Source: Owenia fusiformis
Taxonomy: Eukaryota > Annelida > Polychaeta > Sabellida > Oweniidae
NCBI GenBank assembly: GCA_903813345.2
Contig: CAIIXF020000011.1
Location: forward strand, 6,102,571 to 6,166,570
Direction of reading: 5' to 3'
Length of the DNA stretch: 64,000 bases
The position numbers and the translations under genes were made by a program. Every line of letters begins with the position of its first letter. The stretch's first letter is position 1. The notes beneath the pieces were generated by a model. That model saw nothing but the letters and a program-made list of their open reading frames with translations, did not search any database and was not told the DNA's origin. Below, in pieces: positions 31,429 to 44,825 of this stretch.

Positions 31429-32503
31429 CCCCTAACTTAAAGTAAAACATGTATTTATCTACAATACTAGCTAACATTATGGTTAGAAGATGATGCAAAT
31501 GACACTATTTATTTACAATATGGCCTTGATGATTTCTTTGTCATTTGTGACCTTTAACTTATACATCGTCCACATTCAAATCATTTTTCCTTACTTTAGG
31601 AACAAGAATTTCTGTCATTTTTTATTCAGTAATCTTATCCCCCTCATTTTGTCCGATGCATGGCCGTCTTCCTCTAGCTTCTAGTCTAATCTAGAATTGT
31701 AGATGAGAGGTATGCCGAGCACCAAACACCTTTTGCGAAATGTAATATTAATTTCAAATTACATTTAAAGATGGCAGCCTCTAAAACCCTTGAGAGGAGG
31801 TTTGGTAAACCAGAAGGTGTCGAGGGATCATCAAATCCTAGCCTAATTCTATAGGCCCGGATGCATAACGTGTCAGCACCCTAATGGGAGGAGGGTTTCA
31901 AAAATGCATACAAAAAATACCCGACCAATCATTATTCATAAGGGATAATCCACTTAGGTAGATAATCCACACAGGTGATTTGTTTGCAAATCAAATTCAT
32001 AAGAATCCTACAAAACCAGTAATTTTAACAAAACATTTTCCCATCGATTAGATACATTATAGTTAACATTACAGATATTTGTATTTGGGCATGATCTCTT
32101 ATTAAAATATTCAGAAAGCCAGTATTGAAAGGGTTAAAACTAATGTCAACAGACCAATACACCTCATATAGGTGTTACAACTATTGATTGTACTCCCTAT
32201 TAGGTTATGTTAGGGTGTTGCTTAGAATATATTTTTGACTGATGGCATAACCTTCGTCTCCTATACTTCAATAAAATTAAAGCACAAAAATAAAAATGTT
32301 TTGCTAAAAAGTACTTTTCGAATATTTAGAAAGATTATAAAAATTTGTTATGATTACACATGTGGGAGTATGTACAAGTACTGGAATATCCTCTACCTGA
32401 TAGATGGAGTAAAATGGCGACCAATTCAAAACACGAAGTATTGTGTATGTCCTGGATTTTACGAAATTTACACTCGAAAACGATTTAGGATTACAATTAC
32501 ACC

Positions 32504-32774
32504 ATGCCTATCGTTCTAAGAAGTATCGAACCCGTCTATCTTAGTAAGGCACCTCTCAATAGCTCTGTGAGCTTCGATTTGGGAGCGGTAACAAATAATA
32601 CACTTTCGGGAACGATTCTGCAGCTTTCATCTTTGCTTGACCAGGCCGATGGTTTGTTCTCTGAGCTTGGTAAAGAATGCAGACAAGTGTACGACAGAGC
32701 CGAAAATCTAAAGACAAGAATACACGATGTTGGACAGAAGGTTTCAGCACTGGACTTTCGCACAGTCAAAATCC
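32504..32774 (+). CDS. First coding exon of a WAVE-homology-domain protein (NHS/WASF superfamily)
   Basis: The ATG at 32504 is in good context (ACCATG) and opens 90 codons to a donor ATCC|GTAAGT (phase 1). The N-terminus MPIVLRSIEPVYLSKAPLN resembles the conserved MPxxKRxIxPxxL start of WASF and NHS proteins. VTNNTLSGTILQLSSLLDQA then a long helix (FSELGKECRQVYDRAENLKT) and KVSALD match the WAVE homology domain, which in WASF binds Abi/HSPC300 in the actin-regulating WAVE complex. The whole domain sits in one exon ending just after the helix, as in NHS (Nance-Horan) family genes, whose first intron is also very long. That, and lack of the LQD..MRKAF segment, favours NHS-like over WASF. The next exon is not recognised in the remaining 31 kb. 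Confidence 0.72.
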
Positions 32775-35700
32775 GTAAGTTGATTTTAAATTTTTTTGGG
32801 GACTGATCATTCTCAAATCAAGAGAAATTAACATTGAGAAATGAATGACACCTTATTATTGTATTAACATGCAACTACAGTGTAATGTCAAAAGAGACAA
32901 AAGCGTGATAAAGCTACTTTCCTGCTTTAGTATTTTCAAGAAGATATACATTAAGCAGGAGAAATAACTAGAAACGATAGAATACACATCGCAACTCAGA
33001 ATTCCATTTATAGAAACATTTGGCGAATTTAGTGAGACTGTCTGTTTATGCAAAACTGCACTGATGGATATCTGTGTCAACGATAAGCCAATTTAAAGTT
33101 ATTCCCTAAATTATCTCCTTTTGTATCAGAACCGAGGCATTCTGGGATATATGTCACCTCTTTTGTATATGATAACCCGAAGCAATGCAATACAGAGCGA
33201 TTGACAATGGAAAATATATGACAGTGGAGAGGGTGTCTGTCTCATTGCAAATGAAATCATAGATACAATTGAACTATTGAAAAACATTTGTGGTATCAGC
33301 TCCAAGTTTTTATGTCACCACCAGAAAGCGGTGACATTGTCATTCAGTATTACAGTCTCCAACTTTTTTGTGAATGGTGATTGATGTTCAGTATCTGTAA
33401 CAAATGGCGGGTTGTGACATTATACATGTTTATGTCTTGGATATTTTTATTATTTGTTCACTGCCATTTATTGAAGGAGTCCTGGTATTGTCTTGTTAAA
33501 TCTTTTCGCAAGTATTGTTGAAAGTCATCATAGATTTCCTTGATAACTTATATGAGTCTAACAGAGTTAAAAATAAACCTCACTTGATAAAACAAATCAA
33601 ATTCAATTTCCTAGATCATAAGTCAAGGTACTTGCCAATTTAGAAAATTACATACATATTGATCATATCTTGAAGTATCACAATGTAGGAAAGACAAGAA
33701 ATCGAACAGAATATAAACACGATATTAGTTTTTTACATTTTAATATTAAGTAAAAATTAACAAATTCATTTGTACTTAAAGAGAATAATAAAGAATGAGG
33801 GTGATCGCAATTTTTTACCTGAGAGAGATTAACTTAGATTACAAGCAGTCTTGGTGTTAATGTCACAACCGAGGCCCTAAGGCTAATGAACATTGGCCTT
33901 AACAGTGAATCTCACTGCAAATCTTAATTAATGTCAGTTTGTCTAAAAAAATACAACTTGTCAATATTAAAGTTGAACTTTTAGCCACAGGGCCTCTGGG
34001 CAGTTGGCTACAAGATATGATCACATAAATCAGTTTAGTTCTGCTCGAGACATTGGTTCTCTCAATCAATATTTCATCAATTTTTAATTTCCGGATCCTT
34101 ACTGCTTATTCGTAGATGGATACTGGTTACGGCCAGTCTATTACTTTAATCTTATATTCTTTGTAATTTCCAAGGATAATCAGTTAGCTCAATTTCTCTA
34201 TCACTTTGAAAAAGTTCTTTCAGTAATTTTGGTACAATCATGTACTATTCATTGCTTAAATATAAGAAATGGCTTATCACTCTATCTTTCTTAAAATATA
34301 ATCTGGCAAAGGAACTTGCCACAACTTGATATCAGGAAGTTCATCTCTGCCTTCCTTAATGTTTAACCTTATATGGTAGTGGATTAACCCCAAATTATCC
34401 TTCATTGTTCATATCAAAAATTAAATTGATTGAAATAAATATTGTCAACTAAAACACTATATTATACTATACTACACTACACTTGGTGTTGGATGGGTAG
34501 AGAGGTACATTGAACCTCTTTTAACATTCCAGATTCCAATTTTTTCTACCACTGCCTACCTTAAGGATAAGCAGGAAGGGGCCATATTCCATGTTGTCTC
34601 AGAGCACATTGACTTATTAGTTGTAACATGTAACTTGACCATTTGCAGACTTGTAACTGCTGTTTATTTATGGGGATTTCCTGAAACCTAACTTGTTACA
34701 GCAACACTTGAGACCAGAATAATTTGTTTATATTTGGTCCTAGCCTAATATCAATAACAGAATGTTGTATGCATTTAAACCAAATTTTGTACTTATTGAC
34801 CAAATTTTAAGATTCTTGCTGGGTCTTTGGTGACATTTGCCCTGTTTTGTCTCCTGAATCTTATCTTATGTCTTTGTTTAATAAGTGTCAAAGATATTGA
34901 TCCCAGACCCCATGGTCTTGATGGTTCAGATTTTCTCTGTTTTTTCAAAGAGTTAATTTCTTGTGTTTAACCACAGGGCAGGTTATTTCAAGCATTCTTC
35001 AACTCAATGTTGAAATCTGTATATGAAATGAAACAGTGGCATATAGGGAATGGAATTTATAAATAAGTGTGACCTTTAATGATTTTCTCCAAGCTAGGAT
35101 TTGCCTCTTGAGTTTGTACCAATTTCGAAGAACGTTTAGAAGGGTTTGTCAAAAGTCTTGTATCAATTCTCTGGATCCCCAGCACTTCCTAAACCTTGTA
35201 TTAATATTAGGTAATTTTTGAGAGAGATATGTAGCATTATACAAGGGGTTGGTGTAACTTTAAGGAAGCGTGTTATTGTAGACAATTTCAGGAATTCTGG
35301 TTCAGAATTATATTTACACCTGTCCCATGGCAAAATACCTGGTATATAGTAACAGTGCCTAATAAGCCAGATTTCTGCTGTTGGCAGAATTTGAACAAGA
35401 CATATCCCTAAAATAGAAACAACAGACTTGTTTGGATTCACTTCTATTTTTTAATACACTCGGTCACCATATTTAGGGAAGTATTGCTAGGATTTTCAAA
35501 AATAATTTTTTTAAATTTGATCATAGGTCCTCAGCCCCTTTCTACTTTCTGTTCACCCCATCTGTAGTTTTCATGAGCACTTACTATAATTCAGGGTTGT
35601 TTTGTTAGAAAACTTTTCAATTTAGCAAGATCTTCATCGTTTTTCCGAAATAATTTTGTGATACCTGATAACTGTTCCCTCACCTCTTTCTCTACTTTGA

Positions 35701-36446
35701 ATTCACCCCATGGTTTTTCCACCACAACACCACCAGATATTTTGATTTGGTGAAGCTTTTTTGTTTTTTTGACAGCTATTAATCTTATATGATGTGTAAA
35801 TGGCTACCACCTATGAAGAAGTTGCTACTAAACATGATGAATTTCACACTGAGGAACATATTAAGATAAAGAAGGTGTGCAAAAGCCCATTTATGAAGAC
35901 AATATGGGTTCTGTGGAAGATTCAAATTCCTTCATGTAATTTATGTCCATTTGGCTGTTTGTACTTACTTCTGGCCCGTTGGCATTTATTTTCTTTTTTT
36001 TCAAAATCAATTCAATACTTGACATATTAAATGTTATTTTTTCTTTGATACCCACTTATTAGATCATGGTCTTATATGAGGAGTTAACAGGTTATTATGT
36101 AATCAGTTGCACCAAGTATTTGTCCCTTGTTCCAGCTATTGAGAATGGGAGAGGTGCAACAGATATATTCGCTGCAAGATAAGTACCATCAATGGCCCTT
36201 TGTTTTACCAGGTGGAAAGCCACATAGTTAACTGCACATTTGTCTTCTGGGCATGTGTAGTGTTCTAGAGTCCAGACAGGTATATGGGATATGGTTAGGT
36301 TCAGAGGAAGGCCATGTAATCTCTCTGTGGAGATATATTTTATTTTACAAATTGCCAGTCTGACAGTCTGCAGTGTTTCATCTGTCTTTTAGAATTGATA
36401 ACCAGAATGTTTGAATAACAGACTCTGATGGTGTTCTACTCATTGC
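32775..36446. other. Probable intron 1 of the WAVE-homology gene, first part
   Basis: AT-rich sequence without supported exons. It contains a TGTCACCACC..GGTGACA palindrome at about 33313, also seen inside the element at 19787, and a short TATACTATACTACAC microsatellite near 34465. Confidence 0.45.
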
Positions 36447-36690
36447 AGATTTTCTTTCAATGTAGTCTGAGTGTACTCATTTCAGATTTCCTTTCAATGT
36501 AGTCTGAGTGTACTCATTTCAGATTTCCTTTCAATGTAGTCCGAGTGTACTCATTTCAGATTTCCTTTCAATGTAGTCTGAGTGTACTCATTTCAGATTT
36601 CCTTTCAATATAGTCCGAGTGTACTCATTGCAGATTTCCTTTCAATGTATTCCGAGTCTACTCATTTCAGATTTCCTTTCAATGTAGTTG
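36447..36690. repeat. 37-bp minisatellite, about 6.5 units
   Basis: Unit AGATTTCCTTTCAATGTAGT then CTGAGTGTACTCATTTC, repeated with few changes (CTGAG or CCGAG). No coding capacity. Confidence 0.9.
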
Positions 36691-36922
36691 AGTCATACAC
36701 AGTTTTCAGTCTGAAATAATTTTGGTCTTCATAGTCAGATATATTTTTTGTTTTCTTTAACAGTTGGATTTGTTATCCTTTCCAGCAGTATGATTTCGCT
36801 TCTTAAAAGAGAGCTTTATCAGCATATTGGCAAGGCTTTCTTTCTTCGGGTTTGTATTGTTTCTAACACATCCAAAATTACATTGGGCAAAGTGTTCTCG
36901 AGGAAGCTTTTTAAAGAGGTAC

Positions 36923-37062
36923 AAAATTCTAGTTTTCACAACCCTGACTAAAGTTAGTCAATTTTTCATTACTTCTCATTGGAAATTGGTTTTCAGATTG
37001 CAAGCCTATTTCAGGATCACAGGTAGGTGCAATGGCTACTCACTTTAATGCTGGAAAGATCA
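36923..37062. repeat. Diverged relative of the GATCTCCCCAG MITE
   Basis: The AGTTAGTCAATTTTTCATTA and ACTTTAATGCTGGAAAGATCA blocks match the inner and right part of the element at 38559-38764. The right end is decayed (GGAAAGATCATATG) and the left end is not found. Confidence 0.6.
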
Positions 37063-37399
37063 TATGAACTTAAATTCAATTGATCCCCTGTAGTTGTAAA
37101 TGTAATTTCAGAATAACATTTCAAAATCCATCTTGTAAAGCAGACAATATCACATTTCAACATACAGTACTGAGTTAAGTTTACCTGGCTGAAATACACG
37201 TATGCTCATGTGAATTCAATTTGTTCATTTGTACCACCTGTAAAAGCTTGTTGATGAAATCAATCACCAGATAGATTATCACACCAGGTAGTCTGTTAAA
37301 CTCTACCTGGAAAATATCCTTGGCAAAAGCTTGACTTTTGTCTGCACTCTTACTTTGAATTGTAGATTTGAGGTTAAAAGGTGCTGCAGTAGTTCACAG

Positions 37400-38260
37400 T
37401 TACAGTCGAAATGTTGAGACATGCGCAGACCTCTATTTAGTGATATTTTCATTTCAAATATGGCGGCCAATCCGATGTCTGACGGCCCTTACAAAGAATC
37501 TAGGCAGTTTGCATTTTTACCTCCTGTGAAATAACAAGTGGAATTTAGTAGTTGTTTTGTGTTTTATTATCATTCTGCATCATAATCCTATGTGATGTGG
37601 TGTCGAAATGTCAGCAGAAATACATATCCATACGATAATCGAGTGAATCAGATAACAGATTTTTCGAAAACCCGTCTCGTGCTAAGAGTGTAAAAACTTG
37701 TATTAACATGCTCAAAAGTGCCAATGTGCACATCAATGTCAAGCTAAATCAATGTTGTGTCTAAAACAGGTACCTGATCTACTCAAAACAGCTTGTCATT
37801 CACGTATACACGCTTAGCAAACACGGCGAAATGACCTGAATCTTGGAATTTCGTTCGAGAGCTAGTAATGTTTGCTCCGATCTTCGTCATAAGTGTTCAT
37901 CAGACTTCACGCATGCGCAGGAGAAAAACCATCAACCAATAACGTTTATAAATCAATTTTGCGCATGCGCCTTACAACGGTAAAGAAATTCGTATTTATA
38001 AACGAACCAGTTTGAGATAACCCGATATCAGTCGGAGAAATCTGACGATCTACGAAACTCACTTCAAAAAATCAAATGCGGACTGACGGCGTATTCTACT
38101 ATGTTTGGATCTAAGATTTTCAGTATAGATAGAGTCTTTTATGATCTTTCGAATGAGGTAAGTCTCTAGTTCGAAATACAATCGTATCAACTTGAACAAA
38201 AGTTGAGTTTTGACGAAAAATTTTAACATGCGCAGAAGTCCCATTTTTGTTGTACCATAT
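37400..38260. promoter_or_regulatory. Cluster of promoter-like motifs inside the long intron
   Basis: The region has motifs rare elsewhere in the window: ATGCGCAG near 37420 and 38230, CGCATGCGCAG near 37911, GCGCATGCGCC (NRF-1-like palindrome) near 37965, AAATATGGCGGCCAATCC (YY1-like plus CCAAT) near 37456, and ACCAATAACG near 37936. No open reading frame with a good start follows. It could be an alternative promoter or enhancer, or the remains of a repeat. Motif matching by eye only. Confidence 0.35.
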
Positions 38261-38558
38261 TGACTGGTTAGGTTTATTTCAAGAGGTATGTACTACTGTA
38301 CTTGGTGGTAAATATATTCAATGAAGTGAAGAAATGATTTTACTGTGACTGCCTTGGAGCTTAACACCTTAATGAATCCACTGAACCATAGCGCCATTCT
38401 TTGATGTAGCCTGTGTCATTGTTTAATGTTTAACTTAAAAAATCATGATATTACATTTTCTGACTATAAGTAGCTAACAATTCATTTTGTCTTGAAACTC
38501 TTATATTATGCCATGAAAGCTACATCTACAGTTGCATCTCTTGTTTTTGCTTACTATA

Positions 38559-38764
38559 CAGTGATCTCCCCAGGATTTTTTCTCAGGTGGGTGCAAAATT
38601 CTCATTTTCACGATTCAGATCAAAATTAGTCAAAATATGCCAATTTCTCATGATTTTTCTCATTTTCAAGTGGATGCAAATGGATTTTCAGGTGGGTGCA
38701 AGCCTATATTCAAAATCTCAGGTGGGTGCTATGCCCACTTGCTTTAATGCTGGGGAGATCATTG
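38559..38764. mobile_element. hAT-like MITE, 5-bp TSD CTATA
   Basis: The ends CAGTGATCTCCCCAG and CTGGGGAGATCATTG are flanked by exact CTATA copies (38554-38558 and 38765-38769). The 206 bp contain repeated TCAGGTGGGTGCAA blocks. Related pieces occur near 36923-37062, 40185 and 49965-50020 (reverse strand CACCCACTTG). Confidence 0.85.
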
Positions 38765-38769
38765 CTATA

Positions 38770-41700
38770 TGAGCATTGCTCTTAGTCAGAGGAGAGTGGG
38801 GTGTATGGATTCAGGGTAGTTGATTATCTCTATGTTTTCAAGTATGTGATTGGCTGCATTGAGCGCTTCCTGTTGATTGGAATCTGTTCTTGTCTATGTG
38901 ATTATATGATGAGAGCAGCTTCATCAATATCTTGTTCCTCAGCATCACATTCCTTGTTAATATCTTCGGAATGTTTACCCTGAGCACAGTCGCAAAAGCA
39001 GGAGATAGCTCTATATTTAAAAGAGAAAGTCAAAAGGATGCACATTTTACAGAATTTTGTTGATTGATCTGGAAATTCTTGATGAAGTTTCTCTTAATGA
39101 CTTAAGAATATTCATAAAACATTTGTATATGCAGTTTTTGTCATGGTTTTTTGTACACATTTTTTCCGATGAGTACTACATTATCCTATCTGTACTAATT
39201 TCTCAGAAATCTTTATCAGAGAAATGGGTTATCAATCAGACTATAAAATTGATGTTCTTTCGTTTTAGTTATCTTAGGTTCAGCTCACCTCACCTGAGAT
39301 TTATCAAAGCCACTATTCATACCACAACCCCTCGTAGAAAATTGATATACTTTCACTGGTTCAAAGGCTAAATGAATATCTTTTAAGGTGGATTTTCATG
39401 TTGTGTATATTTACTTTACCACATTTATCTATTTTTTATACTTTTCGTTTTTGTAGCCTCAAGGTTTTAAAAAACATGTTCTAAGATAATTTTCTTTTTG
39501 TTAATCGGTCATCTAAAACATTTTAATGCGCTGTTCCATTTCAGCGTTTATTTTACTATACAGGTTCTTTTATAGTTTCGTGATTTTACTGTGTGAAAAT
39601 TGCATTTCTACATCTGAATTTGACATTTATTTTATGAATGGGTCATTCTTCAGAATTCTTTTCAGTATAGAGATGTCAGGATGCTGACGAATTCAGATCA
39701 AATGTTCATGACAGTTCAACCTATATAAAATCAGATATGAACATGGAAATTCTGAAATGTGAACATAAAGATTCTGAAATATGAACACTTTTGGCTTGTT
39801 TAACAATGTCTATTTAAAAGAGTTGCTAAAATATAGATTTGTTTTCAGTATAAGAAATATTTCTGACTTATTGATTGACCTTTTGACAACTGCATACCAT
39901 GAATATCTCTTTTAATGACACAAATTGAAAAACCTGAAAAGGGTAATATGTGACATCCCTCTTTGGTAATTTATGAAGTTCCTGTTATTCAATAAAGTAC
40001 ACATATTTCATGATTTAGTAATGAGTTAATAACATAATTCATTGATTATCAGATAATACTTTTTGTTAAGTACAACATGACGAGATTAATGTTTAACTAA
40101 TCAAATTATTTCATTGTTGGGATGCAAAATATGTTTACTCTTTCCTTGTCAGAATATCATAATTCAGTTTATGACTTTTTCTCAAGTGGGTGCAAATGGA
40201 TTCTCAGTTGGGTGAAAGATGATTTTCAAATAAGGGTGAAATGGAAGGATGGGTGAATGGTGGGGGTGTCATGCTATGGTGTCATGTCATTAAAATCAGA
40301 TTAATCAAATGATCCAGCAATTGTGGATTATGATGTCATTATACAGCTGAATGTAACATTACTGGCACTAAATGTCAGGGTGATGCTTTTAATGAAGAGG
40401 GACCATTTCAAATATAAGAATACTGAGTTTATGTGTATGTACGAGTGGATCTGTCTGCAAATGTCATAACATGTCAAAAATGTGACAGACAAGGTAGATT
40501 CAAGAAGATAAGATATTTTATGAATTGATATTCATGATGAAACTCCCCAAATGTAGCTTATATATCTTTTTTCTATCGAATTCGTAACAGTGGAACATAG
40601 TCCCTCCCTCCCATAGTCCCTGAGATAGTCCCTTGGTAGTGAACAAATCATTAACATCCTTTTCTGTCATAAATTTGAAAATGTCTTTTTCTCTTTGTAA
40701 TAAATCAATTATTCTTGCTTGTTGGTAAGTTATAAGTTTATTTATAATAGCTCATATCAGGTAGCTTGGTTTAAATGGATCTGGGGACTTGAAACATGTA
40801 CTTATATGTGCCCTTTTTGCTGTCTATTCACCCCCTCTTATGTATCTACCTACACAAGTAGGTCACAAAATATAAAAGGGCAAGAGAGACCATAAAGCCC
40901 CATGTACACCTTATATAATTTGAAAGGGGGGACACCATATGGCAAGCATGAACCTGAAGGTCCCATAGAATCAATTTGAGATCTTGCGAAGAATCTTATA
41001 TTAATGCTACTTGGCCTACCTCCAAGGGTTTCTGTTTTAAATCACATAGGTCATTGGACCCTTACTGTTCATTTGCATTAGCAAAATGTTATTCTAAATG
41101 ACAGAACTTTATCATATATTATGTGTCAAAGTCTCATTGAATTCTCCTAATGTTATGAATCTAGGCATTTTAAATGCCATTCAGATTTACTTACACTGTT
41201 TCGTGTTTATTTATCTTTTATGAAAATAGTTCACCTCGTTTCAAACGGCTTATCAATAATTTTTTCATTGCCAAATTTATTCTTTACAGAAGAAATTGAA
41301 AGCCATTGGTTTTAATGTAAATAGAACATTGAAACCGAAGAAGCCAAGTATGTGTTGGTTAAATTTCAATTTTAGTCGAGTTCAAAGAAATAGTCTCAAA
41401 GAAGTTTAAAAATGTATACCCTATGAATTTTATTTTGTTTTCATATGTCTTTTGGCAAGGAATTCACAATCTGCAATTTTGTATACAATGATCCTTTATT
41501 CAAGGTTCTAAAAACTGAATTCGTATTTTTGTAAATCAATTTTTTTATATTGTGTATGTATGTATTACTTCGTGTTAACATTTTCTACGAATCCAGTATG
41601 ATATTGTAAAAGAAACCGCAAGATTTGACTTGATTTATATTCAATCTGTTTCTATTGTGAGGCCTTCCAATACACAAAGGTGTTGAATATACCATGTTAA

Positions 41701-44445
41701 CTGTCATTTAAATGGCTTCAGAGCAAATTACATCTTAACAACTTGCAGCATCTTCGTTCACTCAGCTCCCATCCCTCTCAACCCAATGACCTAGCAGAGC
41801 AAATGGGTAATTGTCATTGGTTTCCTGCTTATGAATTTCATGCTCTTCCATTAGATCTGCTTCATTTGGGATATAGCTAGGGGATGGGGGGGGGGGTAGG
41901 TGTGTTATATAGGGACTTGATGAAATGTTAAGGAAGCTGGAAAGAACAATTTCATCATTTAGATCTTATGTTCTTGAAGAATCTAATATTTTGGAATTAA
42001 TTTAAGTTCTAGTAATTTTGGAATGTTCATCAAATTACAAAGACTTACAAGAAGAAGACAATGCTCGTTTATACATCAGATTTCATTTTTGCATTCTAGT
42101 TGACATGAATATAGATGTACATTTAAAGGGGAAAACTGGGTATAAAAAGGAAGATGGAAAGGGAGATGTTACAATACTTGGGGTGCAGCTGGCTCAGATG
42201 ATACCATTCTAAGTAGAAAGTGTTATATCCCCAGGGAAAGGGACCTAGACCCATACATCAACATATATACCCCATTTGAAAATATCCGTCTGCTCATGCT
42301 TATTTCACTAATTTTCTCTCCAAAATTTGAATGAAGTACCAGAATTTTTTGCATTTCTATATAATTAAGGGTGTTAACTACATGTCCGTTTATTTTATTT
42401 TCGAAAAATATCTCTATTCCTAAACAATTTTGAATTTAAAACACGACCACTCCGATAATTTCATCGAGCGACTCTTCAACAAGTCTGAATTGATTAGAAT
42501 ACAAAAGCCTCTCTTAGGCAACATAGAACCATATAATTGGGTCACGTGGAATCGCTGCAAATAATAGGTTATCACTTTTGATTGAGCTCACTGTCTATGG
42601 CATATCGTTCTGCGAGTGCAGTTCCTTTCAGGCTTATTGAAAAACATGTTGTTTGATCGCTCTAGATCTTCATGTGGTTCCAACTCTTTTAGACTATTGA
42701 CACAGTGTGATATAGCATGAATTTTGAGTAAATCGGTTAAGACTCGGAAGTTTGAATTTTATGCAGGAGACTGTGAGAAACTGAAATATTTTTTCAATTA
42801 TTTCTTGTATTTTATTTTTGTTTGTTTGTGTAGGTGGTCTATGAGAAGTTGTTTCAGGAATCATAATGTTTTTCTCTCAATTGGAGTGCAAGTAATAATT
42901 TAACTAATTTAATTAAAACAGTATGGATTTGAACTGCATGATCCACTTGCACCAATGCATTCTGAGAAGGTTACGATTCACTTCGTAAATAAAGATGTGT
43001 GGGCATTCTGAGTCTCTTAGAATGCTTGTGCATGGGTGTTAAAACACGAATATACCATGAGCACATGCTTTGAGGATCCGCGTTGTTTGACCCTACCGCC
43101 GAGCACAATTATGCATTAAGACCCGTTACACAGTCATGATACCGCCGAGCAAGCTCATTGCATCATCGGGTCTGCTTTACCCCCGTGTTGTGTATTTCAA
43201 GGGATAGACTAAATATCCCACAATGGTATGTGGGTAGTAAAAGACAAACAGGGTGTTTCAATGGTAAACATTGAATTATTCTACATGTTAATTTTTATAT
43301 ATATAAATTTACTGAAATTATCACTACTCCACGTAAAATTCACACCAATGATTCTTGTTGTTTAATACGATTGTCAATGGCATTCTGAGTTACCATAGTA
43401 ATAGTAAAGACTATGGAGACAACAATGATCAAATGGGTTTCAGTATAATACAAGGCTTACTATTGTTCATAAAGGGGTGTACCCAAGTTTGCATTCAGTG
43501 CCCATTAAACGGTTGCCACCTGTGTAATAGAGAATCAGAGAACTGTATCACTATGGAAATCCTGCAATATGAATAGAGAGTGAAATTCACAGTTTGAGAT
43601 TTAACCCTTTATAGCCTAAAATACGGTGCCGAGACACGGACTAATAGTTGATGACCAATTTTTTCTCATTCATGTTATAAATCATATTTCAAGTACAAAA
43701 TGTGAATGTTTTTTTCCCTGTTGTATTCTTCTGTGTTAACTCTGAATATGAACACTTGAAAACTAGAAAACTTTAAAATATTAATACTTTTAATCTGTCT
43801 CGATATATTCAGGTTTAAGGTTCTGCATTACAGTTCTTTTACTTGGAATTTGCTCATATACCAATATAAAATATAGTAGCCTGCGTGTATAATGAACTCA
43901 TATAAATGGACGTAGGTAAGGTTGAATAAAAACATATTGATTTCATATGTAGACTATTTGTATTGAAAAATTAAAAATCAATTGGGCATTAAACATAAAT
44001 ATGGGATCAACCTCCTAATAGGATCATGGAGTTAAGGCAGTTTAGGTTTACATATGTAAAACTATGAGTCAATATTGAGCAAGGACTTTTTGATAAGAAA
44101 TTGATAGTCAAATATAATGATGAGATTTAAAATGGATTTGGCAACAGAAGAGTTAATCTTCTTATATATGTATTATAATTCTGACAGAAAATGTCATGGT
44201 GACCCTGTTTTGAAATGGGAAATTAAGTGAAAACGATTGGAATTTGCAAGAAATAAAGGAAAGAGATAAGCAGTCGGTTGTCTAAATTGTATAGAAATGC
44301 TCAGAAATGACATAGTTTATTCAAAATTAACAGAGAAAATCAAATATACATGACCACTTTAACTTTTTTCATGGGTTTCTTTTTGTATTTTCAAACAGCT
44401 TTAGAGAAATTATTAGGGTGTCAAAGACCACTCGCTGTGAATCAG
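38770..44445. other. Intron-like AT-rich stretch, no gene seen
   Basis: No exon or RNA gene could be supported. It has a G-run near 41888, a second GTGGGTGCAAATGG fragment near 40190 and a GC-richer patch at 43060-43200 with two ACCGCCGAGCA blocks (43098 and 43141). Confidence 0.45.
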
Positions 44446-44454
44446 GAAATTCGA

Positions 44455-44825
44455 TACCCTTTGCATTCGTTTGACTTCACTTCTTAAAAGAGAGCTTCGT
44501 CTTCACTCTTTCAAACTAAAATAAACCTGTGAACTCACCGCGCCAATCAGTGTTCGTCGGCCAAATTTGACCGACGTTCTTTATATGGTCATTCCTTCTG
44601 ACGTCATCGTTGAGCCCAGAATTGACCAATGACAAGCGCATATTTAATTAGAACGCATTTGGCGTATGTTTCTTCAAGCTCGCCGATTGGTGGAAGGTCA
44701 GCGCGTTGGTCAAAAGTGCTTTACCCAAACTGTCACCGGTACTCGTCGTGGGGGCGGGGCTACTAAACTGTAATATGGTCTCTACTAGGCAGAGTGTAGT
44801 TCAACTAGACTCTGCACGCAGGGTA
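44455..44825 (+). mobile_element. TACCCT MITE, long form, copy 1 (9-bp TSD GAAATTCGA)
   Basis: The ends TACCCTTTGCATTCGTTTGA and ACTCTGCACGCAGGGTA are flanked by perfect GAAATTCGA copies (44446-44454 and 44826-44834). The 371 bp are nearly identical to 54959-55336. The interior holds CGCCAATCAG, CTGACGTCATC, GACCAATGAC, CGATTGGTGG and GGGGGCGGGGC, a CCAAT/CRE/GC-box set. No protein is encoded. A 9-bp duplication fits Mutator-like or Merlin-like transposition; the terminal repeats are short. Confidence 0.9.

Larger units (their letters stand above)
30112..32503. other. Divergent intergenic region between LRR and WAVE-homology genes
   Basis: No coding sequence is supported. It should hold both promoters. 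AAAATGGCGACCAATTC near 32410 joins a YY1-like ATGGCG core to a CCAAT box about 90 bp before the WAVE-homology start codon. A truncated piece of the TACCCT MITE is at 31295-31335 and a small hairpin at 31391-31428. Confidence 0.45.

Noticed and set aside
39057-39371. Plus-strand frame of 104 codons
   Set aside because: Hydrophobic and low complexity, no splice or start support, typical of AT-rich intron sequence.
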